From positions 1 to 43,177 of the forward strand of contig JAHZFK010000024.1 of assembly GCA_019421385.1 (NCBI GenBank): DNA of 43,177 nucleotides, given 5' to 3'. The DNA is from Clostridiales bacterium. GTDB lineage: Bacteria; Bacillota; Clostridia; Oscillospirales; Butyricicoccaceae. The notes under the pieces are model-generated. The model was not told the DNA's origin. It did not search any database and saw nothing but the letters and a program-made list of their open reading frames with translations. Position numbers and translations under genes: made by a program. Of this stretch, positions 11,705-20,166 are shown in pieces. How positions within the stretch are numbered: the first letter of the stretch is position 1; each line of letters begins with the position of its first letter.

Positions 11705-13603
11705 TTATATCAAATTGGCCGCCCCGATTAAGCCTGCATCACTGCCCAGCGCCGCAGCTGCGATCATCGGCAATGCAACGCTTTCTCCTCCGAAGCAGTC
11801 ATCTCTGATGTATCTCCGAATTTCCCGGAGCAACGCTTCACCCTGTCTTGCTGCCATACCGCCCAGCACAATCAAATCCGGGCGGAAGATGTTGACAATA
11901 TTGATGATTCCTTCACCCAAATAACGCACATAGCGCCCGACCAGGCCGCCTCCGACACGATCCCCCTGCCAAGCGGCTCGGAACACCATGTCCGTATCCA
12001 ATCGCGCGAAATCCCCCTCACACAGTTCCCACAAAACCGTCTCCGGGTGTTCGTGCATTGCTTCTATCGACTGCTGCCTGAATGCCTTTTGCGAAATATA
12101 TGCTTCCAGACAGCCTTGCCGTCCGCAGGAGCACGGTTTTCCGCCCACGCGGACTACCATATGCCCCAGCTCGCCACCGCCCGGTATTGTGCTTTCCAGA
12201 AATTCTCCGTTGCACATCACCGCACTGCCAACACCGTTGCCGATATTCAGGTATACAACATTGCGGTATCCCTTTCCGGTCCCGGATATGGATTCTCCCA
12301 ATGCCATGCAGTTGGCATTGTTCTGCATATAAACCGGCAACGGTAGTATGCGCTGGAGTATTTCTGCAAACGGGACATTGCTCCAACGGATATTGTTCGA
12401 ATAAACCATACGGCCATCAGCCGCATCCACTGTGCCGGGCACACCCGCGCCAATGCCAATGCAATGGTCAATCGGAATATCCTGCTCTTCCAGCAATGCC
12501 AAAATCCGCTGTCCAATCTGTTCAATCATTGCTTCCGGCGCAACATGCAGATCCATGCCAAGCTCTGTTCTGGCGATGCAGTTCTGCTGTACATCCAGCA
12601 GGCCAATCTGCACATTTCTGCTGCTCATATCCACCGCGATACGAATCGGGCTGGCTTTCTCGCCGATTGATGTGATCAGGGCTTCACAAACGCCTTCGAT
12701 TTGATAATCGCCACTGTCAGCGTCCACAAAGAACGTGTCCCCCTTTTGGAAGGGAAGGTTCTCCTGTCCGCAGCGAATCCAGCCTTCTCCATCCAGCACC
12801 AACACACTGATAAAGGAGCGGTCGGTTACCCGGCCGTTTACGCATTTCATCATTCCGCCATCCAGATGCAGCTTATCGACCGTAAAATAATCGCATTGCG
12901 CAATATGCGGCATACTACTCTTTCCGCGATAAACCGGGTGTCGGTTGGTTACCCGCACCGCTTCCTCGATATGCAGCGCACGCGGCTTACCGTCTGCACC
13001 AATCCGTCCATAATCATACACGCGATAGGTAATATTGGAGTTTTGCTGAATTTCTGCGATGACAATGCCCTTACCAATCGCATGAATGGTGCCGGATTCG
13101 ATAAACAGCACGTCCCCCTTTTGCACATCCACACGGTTCAGCACTTCAAGCAGGGTATTATCCGCAATGCGCCTGCGGAATTCCTCTTCGCTGACCGGTC
13201 GGGAAAAGCCATAGTACAAAAAGGCGCCCGGTTCGCAGTCCACAATGTACCACATTTCCGTTTTTCCGTACTGACCCTCGTTTCGCAGTGCATAACCATT
13301 ATCCGGATGCACCTGCACCGAAAGGTTATCATGCGCATCAATGAGTTTAATTAAAATAGGGAAATCCGAAAAACGCCTGCAATTGCGGCCCAATATCCCG
13401 AACCCTTTTTCTCGAATATACGCAGAAAGTGTCTTACCGGCATATTCCCCGCTTGCAATCACTGATTCACCGTCCGGATGGCAGGACAGTTCCCAGCTTT
13501 CTGCAAGCCGCTCGCCCTGAAACTCCTTCCCGTATTCTTCTACCAGCTTTTTGCCGCCCCAAATATAGTCTTTGAACGCGGGCTTTAATTTTACAATCGC
13601 CAT
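11705..13603 (-). CDS. Mannose-6-P isomerase fused to ROK domain
   Basis: A 632-aa fusion. Residues 1-315 form a class I mannose-6-phosphate isomerase with metal ligands Q97 and H99 (QVHP), E116 (KTEMWY) and H174 (GTIHAIG); it should convert mannose-6-P to fructose-6-P. Residues 318-632 form a ROK domain with the zinc motif CSCGRQGCLE (491-500) and GGGELGH. The ROK phosphate-loop DxGGT is replaced by DMSSRN (325-330) and the usual catalytic Asp in NDAN is Asn (NNAN, 428-431). The ROK half is therefore probably a sugar sensor or regulator rather than a kinase. It is last in the operon, 12 bases after the second isomerase. Confidence 0.88.
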   Translation of the reverse strand: MAIVKLKPAFKDYIWGGKKLVEEYGKEFQGERLAESWELSCHPDGESVIASGEYAGKTLSAYIREKGFGILGRNCRRFSDFPILIKLIDAHDNLSVQVHPDNGYALRNEGQYGKTEMWYIVDCEPGAFLYYGFSRPVSEEEFRRRIADNTLLEVLNRVDVQKGDVLFIESGTIHAIGKGIVIAEIQQNSNITYRVYDYGRIGADGKPRALHIEEAVRVTNRHPVYRGKSSMPHIAQCDYFTVDKLHLDGGMMKCVNGRVTDRSFISVLVLDGEGWIRCGQENLPFQKGDTFFVDADSGDYQIEGVCEALITSIGEKASPIRIAVDMSSRNVQIGLLDVQQNCIARTELGMDLHVAPEAMIEQIGQRILALLEEQDIPIDHCIGIGAGVPGTVDAADGRMVYSNNIRWSNVPFAEILQRILPLPVYMQNNANCMALGESISGTGKGYRNVVYLNIGNGVGSAVMCNGEFLESTIPGGGELGHMVVRVGGKPCSCGRQGCLEAYISQKAFRQQSIEAMHEHPETVLWELCEGDFARLDTDMVFRAAWQGDRVGGGLVGRYVRYLGEGIINIVNIFRPDLIVLGGMAARQGEALLREIRRYIRDDCFGGESVALPMIAAAALGSDAGLIGAANLI

Positions 13604-13615
13604 GTTACGTCTCCA

Positions 13616-15355
13616 TCAAACATTGCGAACAAATGCACGCAAAACCTTGATCTCCTGCCCCTCTTTTGCCGGGCGGATCACAAAATCACCTGCATCCGCG
13701 GGGAGAATAAAGGTTTCCGCATAATGTACCTCATATGGGGCAAATCTGCCGTCCGCACTCTCCACGATCGCCGCTTCACCATCCACCAAGTTCAGCATCG
13801 AAAATTCTCCATGTGAATGATGCAAAGACTGTGTACGGATGGTATCCACATAGGTTTCCACGAATTCCAGTTCGTGCAGACCAGTCTTGACTCGGGTATA
13901 CGCCTCTGTATCCGACTGTTTTTCAAATCGGTTCACCAAATTTTCCTTGACCCATTGCGTTGTCCGGTTGAACTGGATGACCTGTTCCCCGTCTTCAATA
14001 TGGATGGGTCTGGGTCGTCCATCCAGACCCACACGATCCCAGTCCCACAGCTTGAAGGTGAAAATATAGGGTGTCGCGCTGACCTCCAGCACCATGCAGC
14101 CTGCCGAAGAGCAATGCACTGTTCCCGCCGGAATCAGGAAATGATCGTGCTTGGAGGCCGGGAAACGGTTGACATATTGATCTGCTGGGAAAGAGATGTC
14201 ACCCTTTTGCGCTGCTTTGAGATCATCGATCATGCGTTTCGGATCTATTCCCTCTTTCAGCCCCAGATATACGCCGCCGCCCGGCTCGCAGTCCAGAATA
14301 TAATAGCTTTCATCCTGTGTATAAGGCATACCGAACTTGCTCTTGATGTATTCGGTCAACGGGTGCACCTGCAAGCTGAGGTTCTGTCCTCCCATCGTAT
14401 CCAGAAAATCAAAACGGATGGGATATTCTGCGCCGAATCGGGCGAAGTTTTTCTGTCCCAGCAGCTCTCGCGGCAGATACTGCACCAGATTCATGGCCGG
14501 TGTCTCAATACGGACATTGCCATATTGCAGATACAGGCTGTTTTCTTCCGGAACACCGTCAAAACTCCACGCATAGTTTGGTGCTTCCGCATCCAAGCCG
14601 CACACCTCGCGCATCCATTCGCCGCCCCAGACGCCCGGATCGAAATACGGCACCAAGCGGAACGGACGGCGGGTAAGCTCCTTTAGGCCTGCCAATAGCG
14701 CTTCCCCAGTGACCATTTTCGGCTTTCCTGCGCAATTGGTATCCAAATAGAAATCCATGTCTTGATACAGCCTGCGCTTATGCCGGTCTGCAATGCGCCA
14801 CTCAATGAAAAAGCTGCGTTTATATTTGCGCAGGGGATCTTCGTCATCATTATGCTGCTTGAAGTTCGGCATTCCTTTCCGCTGACGCTGCTGGATCTCC
14901 CAACGCGCCATATCCGCATAAACCAGAATGTTGCCTCTGGCGATCTTGCTGGCGCCAAAGCCATAGACCAACACACTGCCCTGCGCCTGCTGCACCGTTT
15001 CCTGCAGCTTCCGTCTGCTTTCCTCTTCGATGAAGTAATCCATCTCGCCATAATACATCACGCCGCGCACACGGTCATCCGTTAAATGCCATTCCATTCT
15101 GCGCGTCAGCTCGTCACTGTCATAAAACATATCCTTGCTTTCCACCACCAAGGACGGTTTCAGACCATCTATGAGCGCCGGCAGCAGTTCCTCATCATAC
15201 ACGCCCGGATAACAGTCCACCGTGATAACACGCGCCCCGCTCGCACGCAGCCGTGCGCAAACAGCTTGCCAACCCTCCGCCGCACAGTCGTCAAAGCCGA
15301 TGACGCGGGTCGTGGGGCACTTATCATAATTACTTTTTCTGTTTAGATATCCCAT
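13616..15355 (-). CDS. Class I mannose-6-P isomerase with N-terminal domain
   Basis: A 579-aa protein, about twice a usual class I isomerase. The C-terminal half (about 245-579) has the cupin-type isomerase motifs LSLQVHP, DESYYILD and FLIPAGTVHC, so the metal ligands are present. The first 220 or so residues (VIGFDDCAAEGWQAV, VDCYPGVYDEELL, YGFGASKIARGNILVYADMA) look like a kinase-like or nucleotide-binding fold without a full Walker A. ATG at 15355 follows GGAAAGGAATATC; an in-frame start 105 bases upstream has no ribosome site and would overlap the mannosidase. It lies between mngB and the isomerase-ROK fusion, so a role in mannose-6-P use or sensing is likely. Confidence 0.82.
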   Translation of the reverse strand: MGYLNRKSNYDKCPTTRVIGFDDCAAEGWQAVCARLRASGARVITVDCYPGVYDEELLPALIDGLKPSLVVESKDMFYDSDELTRRMEWHLTDDRVRGVMYYGEMDYFIEEESRRKLQETVQQAQGSVLVYGFGASKIARGNILVYADMARWEIQQRQRKGMPNFKQHNDDEDPLRKYKRSFFIEWRIADRHKRRLYQDMDFYLDTNCAGKPKMVTGEALLAGLKELTRRPFRLVPYFDPGVWGGEWMREVCGLDAEAPNYAWSFDGVPEENSLYLQYGNVRIETPAMNLVQYLPRELLGQKNFARFGAEYPIRFDFLDTMGGQNLSLQVHPLTEYIKSKFGMPYTQDESYYILDCEPGGGVYLGLKEGIDPKRMIDDLKAAQKGDISFPADQYVNRFPASKHDHFLIPAGTVHCSSAGCMVLEVSATPYIFTFKLWDWDRVGLDGRPRPIHIEDGEQVIQFNRTTQWVKENLVNRFEKQSDTEAYTRVKTGLHELEFVETYVDTIRTQSLHHSHGEFSMLNLVDGEAAIVESADGRFAPYEVHYAETFILPADAGDFVIRPAKEGQEIKVLRAFVRNV

Positions 15356-15371
15356 GATATTCCTTTCCGCG

Positions 15372-18029
15372 TTATGCAAAACAGAGCTGGATGGTGCAGA
15401 TCTCTCCTGCATCCAAATGCATCGCCGTATTGTCCATCGTCTCTCGCTTGGTTTCCGCAATGTTCATGCGGCAGCATTGGAACGTTTCCCCTGCCGTCAA
15501 AACGCCAGCCTCACAGGCTTCCCCACGCTGATTGCTCAGGCGCAGCGTATATCCTTTCCCGTCCTCAGACATGCAAAGCGTCGAAAACACGCCGTCCATC
15601 TGTTCAATCCCACACAGAGAGAACCGCTCCGGCGGAGTAAACGGCAGCGGATTGGTTTCAAAATAGCTGATTGGGTACACGACCTTGTTCATGCGCTGAT
15701 TCTGATAATAAATCTCCGTGACAGCAGCTTCTACATACGCTCTGCCAACTGCGTTGGCGTCGTACGTTCCGGTGAATGCAACCGAAAACGCAAAATGGTT
15801 TTCACCATGCATCTGGCTCAGCGGAGAAGGAATGATCCGCTCCGCAAGCCCACTGGCACGGCCCGGACGGCGTTCCAGATCCGGCAGGCCCAGATACCCT
15901 ACGCTGCGGAACAAGGTCAGCGCAATATCCTTGTTCTCCAAAATCTCGTATTCCTTGACGCCTCTGGTATAAACCGTAGCGGTTGCTTTGCCATCCGTAA
16001 CCGAAACATGGTTCAGCAGCGGGTCGATTGGGCTGGGCTCTTCCAGCCAACCCTCCTGCTTCCAGATATCCATCGTCGCCGGATGTACCGGACGGGCGAT
16101 CACGCCAAATTGCGTACCGGCCAATGCTGCATCAGTATGATACGGGGTGCGCAGCACCAGCCGCACCCGATGGTTGTCCGCCGGATTGTCAACGCAGCCG
16201 TCCACATGCAGCATGTGTTCGCCCTGCTTGAGCCGGAGAATAATCGTGTACGGCATATCCGCATTGTCCTCATGGCGGGCGCGTTCCTCCAGATTTTTCG
16301 GCACACGCAGACTGCCGTGCAGTTCCAGCTCCGCCCACTGCTGCGCCTGCTCGGAACGAACGACCCGACAGCCGCCAAATCCCGCACGGATCGTCCAATC
16401 CTGCGCCGGATAGGAATAGTCGTAATTATCGCCGGCATCCCCGGACTCTTCCCAATAGAGAATATCCTCATGCACTTCTCCGGTCTGCTTGTCGCGCAGG
16501 GACAGCTTGCCGTCCTTATTGAGCCAAAGGGCATAGTAATCGTTCTCGATCACACCGTCCGTATGAACCGCCTGCGCCGCGCCTTCGGACATCCCTTCAT
16601 GGATATACAGCGTCTCATAACCAAAGGCCGGCATATCTTCCAGAACCACAGCAATCTCATGCACATAATAGAACTTCTCTGCATCATACTGTTCCATGCA
16701 TTTGCGGATTGTGCCGCCATATTCACGGCGAACACGGAAACTGGTGTATGCGACCGGCTTGCCCTGACGATAGAGCGCAAAGTCTGGCGTTCTGGTATAA
16801 ACCTCCATGCGCAGCGCCATGTCACGACGGTATGGCAGGGAGTTGAATACCACAACCGGGCTTGCACCCTGCTTTTTCTCCACCGAGAGCGCCAGCTTAC
16901 GCACCAGATAAACCTTCAGCGCTTCGGCCAGATTGCAGGCGATCTCGCTCCGCTTCAGAATCAGCTCATTGGTTTTATCCGTATTCGTCGCCCCGCTGTG
17001 CGTCTGTCCACGCACCAGCAGATTCCAGATCCGCTCGGTCAGTGAGCGGTCATACGGCAACCCGATGCGATCCAAAATACACATGACCGGCTGGATCTCA
17101 TATGCCATCAAGCGCTCAATCCGATCCTGCACATTCTTAATATCTGCACGGGCAGAACCAATGGATTTATGCACGCGATGATACTGCGGGTTGAGGAACT
17201 CTCCCTTGTAGTGCTTCAAATCCTTGCCCTCCTGCCGCAGCTTTTCCATATACTGCGGCAAGGTCAGCTCTTCAAAGTGATACTCCTCCGATTCTGCATT
17301 ATACTGCTCTAAGAGCTGCTTAAAGTTGCGAATCACCGGTGTCTGGTCATTACCGATCGGCAGCAGGAAGCCATCCTCCAACGCGGAACGCTCTGACAGC
17401 TTGCGCATCTGTGATGCAATATCCTTGCCATCGTAGTCCAGACCCGCGTTTTTGAGCAGCGAACCGTTCACAAACGGTTCGGTTGCAAAGCCATAGCCAC
17501 AGTTCAGCGCCGAACAAAGCACGGAACTGCCGTCCTCGCCATCCCAGATGAATTCATTGGGCAGGTTATGCTCATCCCCCATTCCGCGGCGGAACACAAA
17601 GTCCTGAATGTCCATTTCACGAAACAGCTTCGGATAATCCTGCGACTGGCCAAAGGAATCCGGCAGATAAGCAACACGGTTCGCTCCACCCAGCTGATCC
17701 CCGATCCGCATACCGATTTTGAGGTTGTTGACCACAGATTCACCGCTGCAGATAAAGCTATCCAGCTGCGTATGGAACGGGCCGACAAACAGCCGCTTGC
17801 CGCTTATCAGCTGCGCCATCCGCTCCCGATCCTCGGGATGGGCGCGCAGGTAATCCTCGGCAATTGCAGTCTGTCCGTCCAGGAAAAAATAGTCGATCTG
17901 ATCCTTTTCCAGCGCATCCAAAAGCTCTTTCATATGATAGACCAGCTGGATATTGGAATCCTCTTCTGTAAAATACCACTCATTATCCCAGTGGGTATGG
18001 TGGTAAATATAAGCGTTTTTCTTAGCCAT
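15372..18029 (-). CDS. mngB: GH38 alpha-mannosidase, MngB-like
   Basis: An 885-aa cytoplasmic alpha-mannosidase. The N-terminal zinc site HTHWDNEWYFTEEDS (about 11-25) and the nucleophile motif LPDSFGQS match E. coli MngB (mannosylglycerate hydrolase), as do the DGQTAI segment and the RVHKSIGSARADIKN helix. The C-terminal beta domains include SGDAGDNYDYSYP. It probably releases mannose-6-P from a PTS-imported 6-phospho-mannoside such as mannosylglycerate. No glycerate kinase is seen nearby, so another mannoside is possible. ATG follows AAAAGGAGGAGTT. The gene starts 93 bases after the IIC gene, beyond a terminator-like hairpin. Confidence 0.93.
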   Translation of the reverse strand: MAKKNAYIYHHTHWDNEWYFTEEDSNIQLVYHMKELLDALEKDQIDYFFLDGQTAIAEDYLRAHPEDRERMAQLISGKRLFVGPFHTQLDSFICSGESVVNNLKIGMRIGDQLGGANRVAYLPDSFGQSQDYPKLFREMDIQDFVFRRGMGDEHNLPNEFIWDGEDGSSVLCSALNCGYGFATEPFVNGSLLKNAGLDYDGKDIASQMRKLSERSALEDGFLLPIGNDQTPVIRNFKQLLEQYNAESEEYHFEELTLPQYMEKLRQEGKDLKHYKGEFLNPQYHRVHKSIGSARADIKNVQDRIERLMAYEIQPVMCILDRIGLPYDRSLTERIWNLLVRGQTHSGATNTDKTNELILKRSEIACNLAEALKVYLVRKLALSVEKKQGASPVVVFNSLPYRRDMALRMEVYTRTPDFALYRQGKPVAYTSFRVRREYGGTIRKCMEQYDAEKFYYVHEIAVVLEDMPAFGYETLYIHEGMSEGAAQAVHTDGVIENDYYALWLNKDGKLSLRDKQTGEVHEDILYWEESGDAGDNYDYSYPAQDWTIRAGFGGCRVVRSEQAQQWAELELHGSLRVPKNLEERARHEDNADMPYTIILRLKQGEHMLHVDGCVDNPADNHRVRLVLRTPYHTDAALAGTQFGVIARPVHPATMDIWKQEGWLEEPSPIDPLLNHVSVTDGKATATVYTRGVKEYEILENKDIALTLFRSVGYLGLPDLERRPGRASGLAERIIPSPLSQMHGENHFAFSVAFTGTYDANAVGRAYVEAAVTEIYYQNQRMNKVVYPISYFETNPLPFTPPERFSLCGIEQMDGVFSTLCMSEDGKGYTLRLSNQRGEACEAGVLTAGETFQCCRMNIAETKRETMDNTAMHLDAGEICTIQLCFA

Positions 18030-18045
18030 AACTCCTCCTTTTGAA

Positions 18046-18082
18046 AAATGTGCTGTCCGCGTTTACGCGAAACAGCACATTT
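18046..18082 (-). terminator. Intercistronic hairpin between IIC and mngB
   Basis: An 11-bp stem (AAATGTGCTGT 18046-18056 with 18072-18082) has an inner CGCG-TTTA-CGCG and is followed on the minus strand by TTTTTC, then the mngB ribosome site. It looks like a partial terminator or RNA-processing barrier that would make PTS transcripts exceed enzyme transcripts. Confidence 0.65.
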
Positions 18083-18121
18083 CTCTTAAAACACGGATTT
18101 CGTATTTTTCGATCAGTTTAT

Positions 18122-19255
18122 TTAAATATCAAAGCCGGCGTCTTCATCATCGAACCAGATAACGCGCGGCTCGCGGAAGCGCAGACGCAGCATCAGCGTA
18201 GTCAGAACAACCGCAACCGCAACACCGGCGAAGTATGCCAGCGCATACATCAGGACAGCGTTCATGCCATCGACTGCTGCAACGAACGGAACCGCCATAA
18301 AGAAGCTCAGGGTCGGAATAACCTCGCAGTTAAACAGCGCCGCCAGACCGCTGGCAACTGCGCCGCCAATGATCATCGGCGGGATGATCACCGTGGGATG
18401 CGCCATTGCGAACGGGATGGTGTTCTCACCGATGCCAAAGCAGCCCAAAATGAAGTTCGAAACCGAGTTGTTACGGCCGGATTCATTGAAATACTTTCGG
18501 TTCAGCAGCATAACGATCAACAGGGCCGTCATCGGCAGGTTGAGCGCAATATGTGCATAGGTGGAGGGGAGCATGGTTTCCGCATATACACCATACACAA
18601 ACAGGATCGCGGTTTTGTTGATGGGGCCGCCAAAGTCCGCACACATCATCGCACCGAGGATCGCACCCAGCAGAATACGCAGCTCAGGCTGTCCGTTCAT
18701 ATAGGTCAGGCCATTGGTCATGGCAGACATGAGTTCATTGATCAGCAAACCAATGCTGTAACGATAAATGATCGCGCTGATCGCCAATGTGAACAGCGGA
18801 ATAATGGAAAAGCTCAGCAGGGACTGGAATGCACCCTTCAGCTTGACATGCGTCTTGATGAAGTTTGCAATATAGCCGGTCAGTAAGCCTGCCACAATGC
18901 CGCCAATGAACGAGCCGTTCATCACGCTTGCCATCCAGCCGATTACGATACCAGGTGCCAGACCAGGCTTGCCGGCAATCGAGTTTGCCACATAAGCGGC
19001 AAGGAACGGCGCCATCAGGTTCAGGCCGAACTTACCGGTCCACCAAATCAGTTGATCAAAACGGCAGGTGATCAACTGTTCCAAGTTGTTGCCGTCAATG
19101 CTCCATGCAAAATCACTGCCCGTTGGGTCGTATCCCAAAGCCATGGAAAGAATAACACCGATTGCCATCAACAGGCCGGAGCCTGCAACCAACGGGATCA
19201 TATAAGACAGGCCGGAGAAAATCGCCTTTTTCATGCGCTGCAATTCATTTTTCAT
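18122..19255 (-). CDS. PTS fructose-family EIIC (mannoside)
   Basis: A 377-aa membrane subunit forming the sugar channel of a fructose/mannosylglycerate-family PTS. About nine or ten hydrophobic helices are visible, from SGLSYMIPLVAGSGLLMAIG to the C-terminal FAGVAVAVVLTTLML. The segments MCADFGGPINKTA and GIGENTIPFA are the conserved substrate-binding loops of this family. AAAGGAGGCG precedes ATG, four bases after the IIB stop. In E. coli MngA the A, B and C domains form one chain; here they are three genes. An acidic tail (WFDDEDAGFDI) ends the protein. Confidence 0.93.
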   Translation of the reverse strand: MKNELQRMKKAIFSGLSYMIPLVAGSGLLMAIGVILSMALGYDPTGSDFAWSIDGNNLEQLITCRFDQLIWWTGKFGLNLMAPFLAAYVANSIAGKPGLAPGIVIGWMASVMNGSFIGGIVAGLLTGYIANFIKTHVKLKGAFQSLLSFSIIPLFTLAISAIIYRYSIGLLINELMSAMTNGLTYMNGQPELRILLGAILGAMMCADFGGPINKTAILFVYGVYAETMLPSTYAHIALNLPMTALLIVMLLNRKYFNESGRNNSVSNFILGCFGIGENTIPFAMAHPTVIIPPMIIGGAVASGLAALFNCEVIPTLSFFMAVPFVAAVDGMNAVLMYALAYFAGVAVAVVLTTLMLRLRFREPRVIWFDDEDAGFDI

Positions 19256-19258
19256 GGA

Positions 19259-19573
19259 TTACGCCTCCTTTGCGATCTTCTCAAGCTGATCAATAACATC
19301 CTGCGGATGCTTGAGCGCCTTGCCGATTTCCACCTCATAGACCGGCTTGCTGTCGAAGCGGTCCGGATCTTCGATCGCAACCGCAGTCGCGAGCACCACC
19401 GCGTCCGCATTGCGGATATCGCTGCGGGTGAGCTCATCCTCAATCCCCAAGGAGCCCTGCTTTTCAATCGTCATCTGATGGCCGCGGGCTTCCGCTTCCT
19501 TGATCAGTGCCTTTGCCGCCATATAAGTATGGGCAACGCCCGCCGGACACGCCGTTACACCTATGAATTTCAT
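19259..19573 (-). CDS. PTS fructose-family EIIB
   Basis: A 104-aa phosphocarrier. The phospho-cysteine motif VTACPAGVAHTYMAA lies at the N-terminus (Cys at about residue 8), exactly as in fructose-type IIB domains. ATG at 19573 is chosen because the family starts MKFIGVTACP; a start 18 bases upstream is possible. It takes phosphate from the IIA encoded just upstream and passes it to the sugar in the IIC channel. All three PTS genes are closely spaced on one strand. Confidence 0.92.
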   Translation of the reverse strand: MKFIGVTACPAGVAHTYMAAKALIKEAEARGHQMTIEKQGSLGIEDELTRSDIRNADAVVLATAVAIEDPDRFDSKPVYEVEIGKALKHPQDVIDQLEKIAKEA

Positions 19574-19597
19574 ATCATTACACCCTTTCATTTTCTC

Positions 19598-20044
19598 TTA
19601 TACTACCGCTTGCAGCAATTCACATGCCTGCTGCGTATTTTCCGCCTGCATCAGCTTGTCCACAAACTCTTCTTCCATAATATTGGTTGCCAATGCAGAC
19701 AGAATCCTCAAATGATCATTGCCCTGCTCTTCCTGCGGAATCGCCAGCAGGAAAATCATGCGAACCGGTTCCGTGTTTTCTTCATCCCACTGAATCGGAT
19801 GTTTCAAACGCGCGAAAGCAACCGAGCTGCACTTGGCACAGGCTGTCTTTCCATGCGGGATGGCGACACCGCCTTCAAACGCCGTAGAAAATTCTTTCTC
19901 CCGCTCGTAGACGGCTTTTTTATAGCCTTCCTTATCATTCAACCGCCCCGCCTGTTCCAATCTGTCTATCATTTTTTCCAGCGCCGCGTCTCTGTCCTCC
20001 GCGTCCAATTCCAGCAAGATCAGTTCCTGATCCATGACTTGCAT
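19598..20044 (-). CDS. PTS fructose-family EIIA
   Basis: A 148-aa IIA protein of the fructose/mannitol/nitrogen class. The phospho-histidine lies in GGVAIPHGK and is followed by the conserved FLLAIPQEEQGNDHLRIL stretch. ATG at 20044 follows GAGGTGATTGATA. It is first in the mannoside operon and receives phosphate from HPr. The upstream activator carries its own IIA-like and IIB-like domains, so this protein may also phosphorylate the activator and report sugar flux. Confidence 0.92.
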   Translation of the reverse strand: MQVMDQELILLELDAEDRDAALEKMIDRLEQAGRLNDKEGYKKAVYEREKEFSTAFEGGVAIPHGKTACAKCSSVAFARLKHPIQWDEENTEPVRMIFLLAIPQEEQGNDHLRILSALATNIMEEEFVDKLMQAENTQQACELLQAVV

Positions 20045-20093
20045 TATCAATCACCTCGCTTCCTTCGCAGCCGATTATCCGATGCGTTTGTTT

Positions 20094-20107
20094 CTGAATT
20101 CAGTATA
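20094..20107 (-). promoter_or_regulatory. Activator-type promoter of mannoside operon
   Basis: A TATACT box (20102-20107, minus strand) is preceded at the right distance only by a weak TTTATT; CTGAATTCAG (20094-20103) overlaps it. A good -10 with a poor -35 suits a gene needing the MtlR-type activator encoded just upstream. Confidence 0.5.
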
Positions 20108-20166
20108 TCGTCCACGCTCCGTCCAATAAAGCCAGTGTTTTTCCTTTCGCTACGGAAACATTTTGC

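Noticed and set aside
15354..17045. 563-aa plus-strand frame opposite the mannosidase
   Set aside because: It is an antisense shadow of mngB: no ribosome site, no domains, and composition set by the opposite gene.
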